Origin: Orobanche coerulescens
Taxonomy: Eukaryota > Streptophyta > Magnoliopsida > Lamiales > Orobanchaceae
Direction of reading: 5' to 3'
Length of the DNA stretch: 64,000 bases
Assembly (NCBI GenBank): GCA_033398695.1
Contig: CM065802.1
Coordinates: forward strand, 140,044,096-140,108,095
The notes below the pieces were generated by a model. It worked only from the letters and a program-made list of their open reading frames with translations. It did not search any database and was not told where the DNA came from. Below are positions 60,695 through 64,000 of this stretch, one piece after another. The position numbers were made by a program, and so were the translations under genes. The stretch's first letter is position 1. Each line of letters starts with the position of its first letter.

Positions 60695-63118
60695 ATGGAT
60701 GCTGGAGGGGGACATGGTCGTGGTCGTGGCCGTGGACGCGGTCGAGGACGTGGGGCAGCCGGTGGGGCGGCCACGTCGCACTCTTCAGGAGCCGGCAGTA
60801 CCGGCGACCGTCAAAGTCATGCTTCTTCTCAGGAGCACGCCGATATTGGTATTGCGGCTGTTATGCAGCAAATGGTTAACCAAATGGCGGCTATAGCTCA
60901 GGTGGTCCAGAACCCCGATCGGGCCCATGATAATCGGGGCGGAGCGGATCGCTGGCTTCAGGATGTCATCTAGATGCATCCTCCTCAGTTTTCGGGAGCT
61001 TCGGACCCGATCGGCTGGGAAGGGTGGATCAAGGAGATATCCAAAGTCTTCACTGCTACCAACTGCCCCAAGGACCGTAAGGTCCCTATTGCTCAATACT
61101 TTCTCACGGGAGATGCTACAGATTGGTGGGAGGCCGTTGGTCCCAAAGATCATGTTGCTTCGTGGACCGAATTCCAAGAATTTATGGAGACCGAATATTG
61201 TCCGTGGCCGGTCAGACAGGCTCGAGTGCATGCTTTCTATGATGCTCAACCACGGGATATTCCCGTATCCCAAGCTATTTCCGACTTTAACAAGGAGTTG
61301 GGTTATGTGAAAACCCAAGTTGTCGCTGAGAGCGACAAAATTTTCCATTTTTCCAGGAGGATGAAACTGTCCATTCGGGACTATATGTCTGGGCTCGTCT
61401 GTACTACCTTGAAGGATTATCAGAGTCGAGCTCTTGCTTATGATATGTCGGTGACGGCTAGCGATTTGGCTCGTGAGAGCAAGAAGCAGATGTCGGTCGG
61501 AAATTTTTCTGGTCCCAAGAGTGGAGGCCAGCAGAAATCTCAGGCTGCAAATATTTCTACTGGCGGTTCGGCTCGTTTCTCTGGGAGCTTTCGGAGTGCC
61601 GCCGGAACCGTCGTCCGTGACCCCAGATGCTTTAACTGTGGCAAGCCAGTCCACGTGAACCGGGATTGTCATCGTCCACCTTTGACTTGTCATACTTGTG
61701 GTCAGTCGGGCCACAAAGCTTCTTTTTGCGAGAAGCTCAGACAGTTTCGCGGCGCCCGTTCTTCTCACCCAGCACCTATGGAGCCGAGTGTGAACCAGGG
61801 CTCATTTGCTCCGCCGCCTCCACCGAGTGCCGGCCGAGGTAGGGGTCGGGGTCAACCCGCTAGAGGAGGAGCTTCCAGTGTCGGCTCCGCCCAGCCGCAT
61901 ATATACAAGATGAGGAGGGCCGATGACCCAGCAGCTACTGTGGCGACATGTACCGTTCATATCCATTCTCATCCTGTCGGTGTGCTTTTTAATTCGGGTG
62001 CTACGCATTCATTCATTTATCTAGAGTGTGTACGTCGTTTGAGTCTCGACTGCTTGTCACCTTGCGAGCCTTTCATCGTTAAACTTCCTAGCGGTGATAG
62101 AATTGTCGGTGATCGAGAAGTCCGGGACTGTTCTGTGATTATTTGTGAGAGGGCTTGGCTCTCTAATCTTACTGTCGTGGGTATCGAGGGTGAGGATTTG
62201 ATTCTCGGGGATGATTGGCTCGAGCGGCATGGCGCGATCATGATCTACCACACGAGAATCATCACTATGTTAGCCGAGCACGGCACCGAACACTCTTTCG
62301 CAGGACGAAAGAGGGGAAACCATAAGTTCGTTATTAATGCCTTAAAGGCGATGAGTCTCCTGCGAAAGGGGTGTACTGGTTATTGGTGCTACGCCTTGAA
62401 GGCGGAGAATGGTGGAGTCGAGCTTTCGTCGATTCCAGTCGTTAGTGAGTTTCCTGATGTATTTCCTGACGAGTTGCCGGGATTGCCACCAGATCGTGAG
62501 GTTGAGTTTGTTATAGAATTAGAGCCGGGCGCGGCTCCGATTTCGAAGGTGCCGTATCGCATGGCACCTTCAGAGATGTCAGAGTTGAAGAAGCAATTGA
62601 GTGAGCTTCTTGAGTCAGGGTATGTTCGACCGAGCGCCTCGCCTTGGGGTGCACCAGTCCTGTTCGTGCGGAAGAAGGATGGTTCACTATGTTTGTGTAT
62701 TGACTATCGCGAACTAAACAAAGTGACCATCAAGAACAAGTATCCTTTGCCGAGGATTGATGACTTGTTCGATCAGTTGCAGGGAGCTGCAATATTCTCG
62801 AAGATTGATTTGAAATCGGGGTACTATCAGCTCCGGGTGAGGGAGTCCGATGTGCCGAAAACGGCTTTTCGGACGAGATACGGACATTATGAGTTTGTAG
62901 TTATGCCTTTCGGGTTAACTAATGCGCCGGCGGTGTTCATGCAGTTGATGAACAAAGTCTTTATCGAGTATTTGGATAAGTGTGTCGTCGTCTTCATTGA
63001 CGATATTCTTATCTATTCGAGGAACGAGGAAGAGCATGCCCATCATTTGCGGGTAGTGTTAGACATTTTGAGGACCGAGCAACTCTATGCAAAGTTCTCG
63101 AAATGTGAGTTAAGGTGA
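60695..63118 (+). pseudogene. gag-protease-RT of chromovirus K (one internal stop)
   Basis: ATG 60695 starts MDAGGGHGRGRGRGRGRGRG. A TAG at 60971-60973 follows residue 92 where F has a Lys codon. The same frame then runs 714 codons from 60974: [15 protein letters not shown] (capsid), zinc knuckles from residue 219 ([14 protein letters not shown]) and [14 protein letters not shown], a Pro-rich linker, protease, then RT with [23 protein letters not shown] and [13 protein letters not shown] (Asp 676-677). The protease motif reads [11 protein letters not shown]: Asn (codon 61991-61993) in place of the catalytic Asp, so it should be inactive. A lesion in the CEFWLKEV block ends the frame at 63118. 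Confidence 0.9.
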
Positions 63119-64000
63119 AAGAAGTGATGTTTTTAGGTCACGTGATTTCAAAGAAGGGGTTCGTGTGGACCCGCAGAAAATTGAGCGGTGTTGGATTGGG
63201 CATCGCCCACAAATGTGAAGGAGGTCCGTAGTTTCTTGGGTTTGGTGGCTACTACCGTAGGTTCGCCGAGGTTTCTCAAAACTAGCTCGGCCACTTACAG
63301 TTGCTCGAGAAATCCGAGAAGTTAAATGCGGACCGATGAGAGGCGATCGAGTTTTGAGGAGTGAAGAAGCGTTTGACTTCAGCCCCGGTTTTGGCGTTGC
63401 CATGTGGCAACGAGGGATTCGCCGTTTATAGCGATGCTTCGGGTCAGGGTCTTGGGTGCGTATTGATGCAGCACGGCAAGACCATTGCCTATGCGTCGAG
63501 ACAGTTGAGGCCGTATAAGCTTAACTACCCTACTCACGATTTGGAGTTAGCGGCAGTTGTCTTTGCGCTCAAAATTTGGCGTCACTATCTTTTCGGCTCT
63601 GCATGTCAGATTTTTACCAATCATAAAAGTCTGAAATACATATTTACTCAGCGGGAGTTGAATATGAGGCAGAGAAGGTGGTTAGAGCTGATTAAGGATT
63701 ATGACCTCAAAATCCTTTATCATCCGGGCAAGGCGAACGTCGTGGCCGACGCCTTGAGTCGGAAACCGATTGCGTTGCGAACGCTTGAGGTCCTTACGTC
63801 TCAGTCTGAGCTTCGGCGGGCTTTGATTGAGTTTGATATTGAGGTTTTGTTGCCTGGAGTTGTCGGGCAACTTTGTGCTTTAGAGATTTCGTCGCCTTTG
63901 ATCGATGAAATTAAGCTGAAGCAATTAGAGGACCCGATGATTACTAAAATCCGAGAGAACGTTCTTAAGGGAAAGTCTCCTGGATTTATGATTCACGAGG
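63119..64000 (+). pseudogene. RT end and RNase H of chromovirus K
   Basis: From 63119 to about 63400 several 1-bp losses scramble the RT connection (pieces of [21 protein letters not shown] and YYRRF remain in different frames). RNase H is then readable to the window end: [56 protein letters not shown]. The third catalytic acid has become Asn (codon 63619-63621; DHKSL in A and F). The frame continues past the window towards integrase. Confidence 0.88.

Larger units (their letters stand above)
58187..64000 (+). mobile_element. Chromovirus K (Ty3/Gypsy), right end outside window
   Basis: Complete 5' LTR, primer site, leader, gag, protease, RT and RNase H; the window ends before integrase. The proteins are close to those of F. 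It is inserted in the 5' LTR of J; TCTAA (58182-58186) is the predicted TSD. Confidence 0.94.

Noticed and set aside
60971..60973. In-frame TAG in K (and TGA 3142 in B) as programmed readthrough
   Set aside because: The sister element F has a Lys codon at the K site, and other inactivating mutations are present; decay is simpler. For B no sister copy is available, so this is less certain.

Overview
The window is plant nuclear DNA, almost certainly from an angiosperm with a large repeat-rich genome. I see no complete host gene. Nearly all of it is nested transposable elements, several of which can be delimited by terminal motifs and target-site duplications (TSDs). Evidence for a plant: Ty3/Gypsy chromovirus polyproteins with initiator-Met-tRNA primer sites (TGGTATCRGAGC-like), Tat/Athila-type Gypsy and Copia remnants, a 9-bp-TSD Pack-MULE, a CACTA-type end, hAT-like and other MITEs, and plant SINE tails. 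No rRNA or tRNA gene, CRISPR array or bacterial-type operon was seen.

Layout. (1) <1-12575 (+): chromovirus A. Its 5' LTR is cut by the window edge, its pol is decayed, and its leader is interrupted at 895-5267 by element B, a gag-only Tat-type element with TSD CTGTA. (2) 12576-23622 (-): element C, with LTRs of about 4.7 kb around an internal region of only 387 bp. Its 3' LTR is split by A. Its 5' LTR is split by a plus-strand solo LTR D (18579-20959, TSD TAATA). C landed in an old Tat/Athila integrase piece (23623-23824). (3) 23825-30380: AT-rich DNA with a long-TIR foldback element, two MITEs, microsatellites, a Pack-MULE (27188-28218, TSD TTTTTTCTA) carrying the start of a probable mitochondrial protein gene, and a SINE tail. 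(4) 30380-34035 (-): degenerate Copia. (5) 34036-42572 (-): chromovirus F, broken at 42573 by a CACTA-type element G that carries a piece of a CDC5-like MYB gene. (6) 44755-47138 (-): truncated LTR H beside an Athila-like remnant I (47139-about 50180). (7) 50314-58186: LTR family J, with two 5' LTR portions head to head in an inverted arrangement, then an internal region and a 5' LTR. (8) 58187->64000 (+): chromovirus K, a relative of F.

Most interesting signal. LTRs of six groups that look mostly unrelated (A, C, D, F/K, H, J) share one promoter layout: arrays of 12-14 bp dyads (consensus TTARCGYRCGYTAA) whose last site lies 11-12 bp from the TATA box in seven of the eight arrays examined. 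This is followed 180-230 bp downstream by a consensus 5' splice site. Families A, D and F/K also share a branch-point-like CTAAC, a small hairpin (CCCC-UUCG-GGGG or covarying versions), a 3' splice site and a GTACTCG(CG)AGTAC palindrome. The three chromoviruses also carry a GT-AG leader intron of about 100-116 nt ending one base before the gag ATG. I infer a shared promoter and leader-splicing module. This rests on reading the sequence by eye and needs alignment and RNA data.
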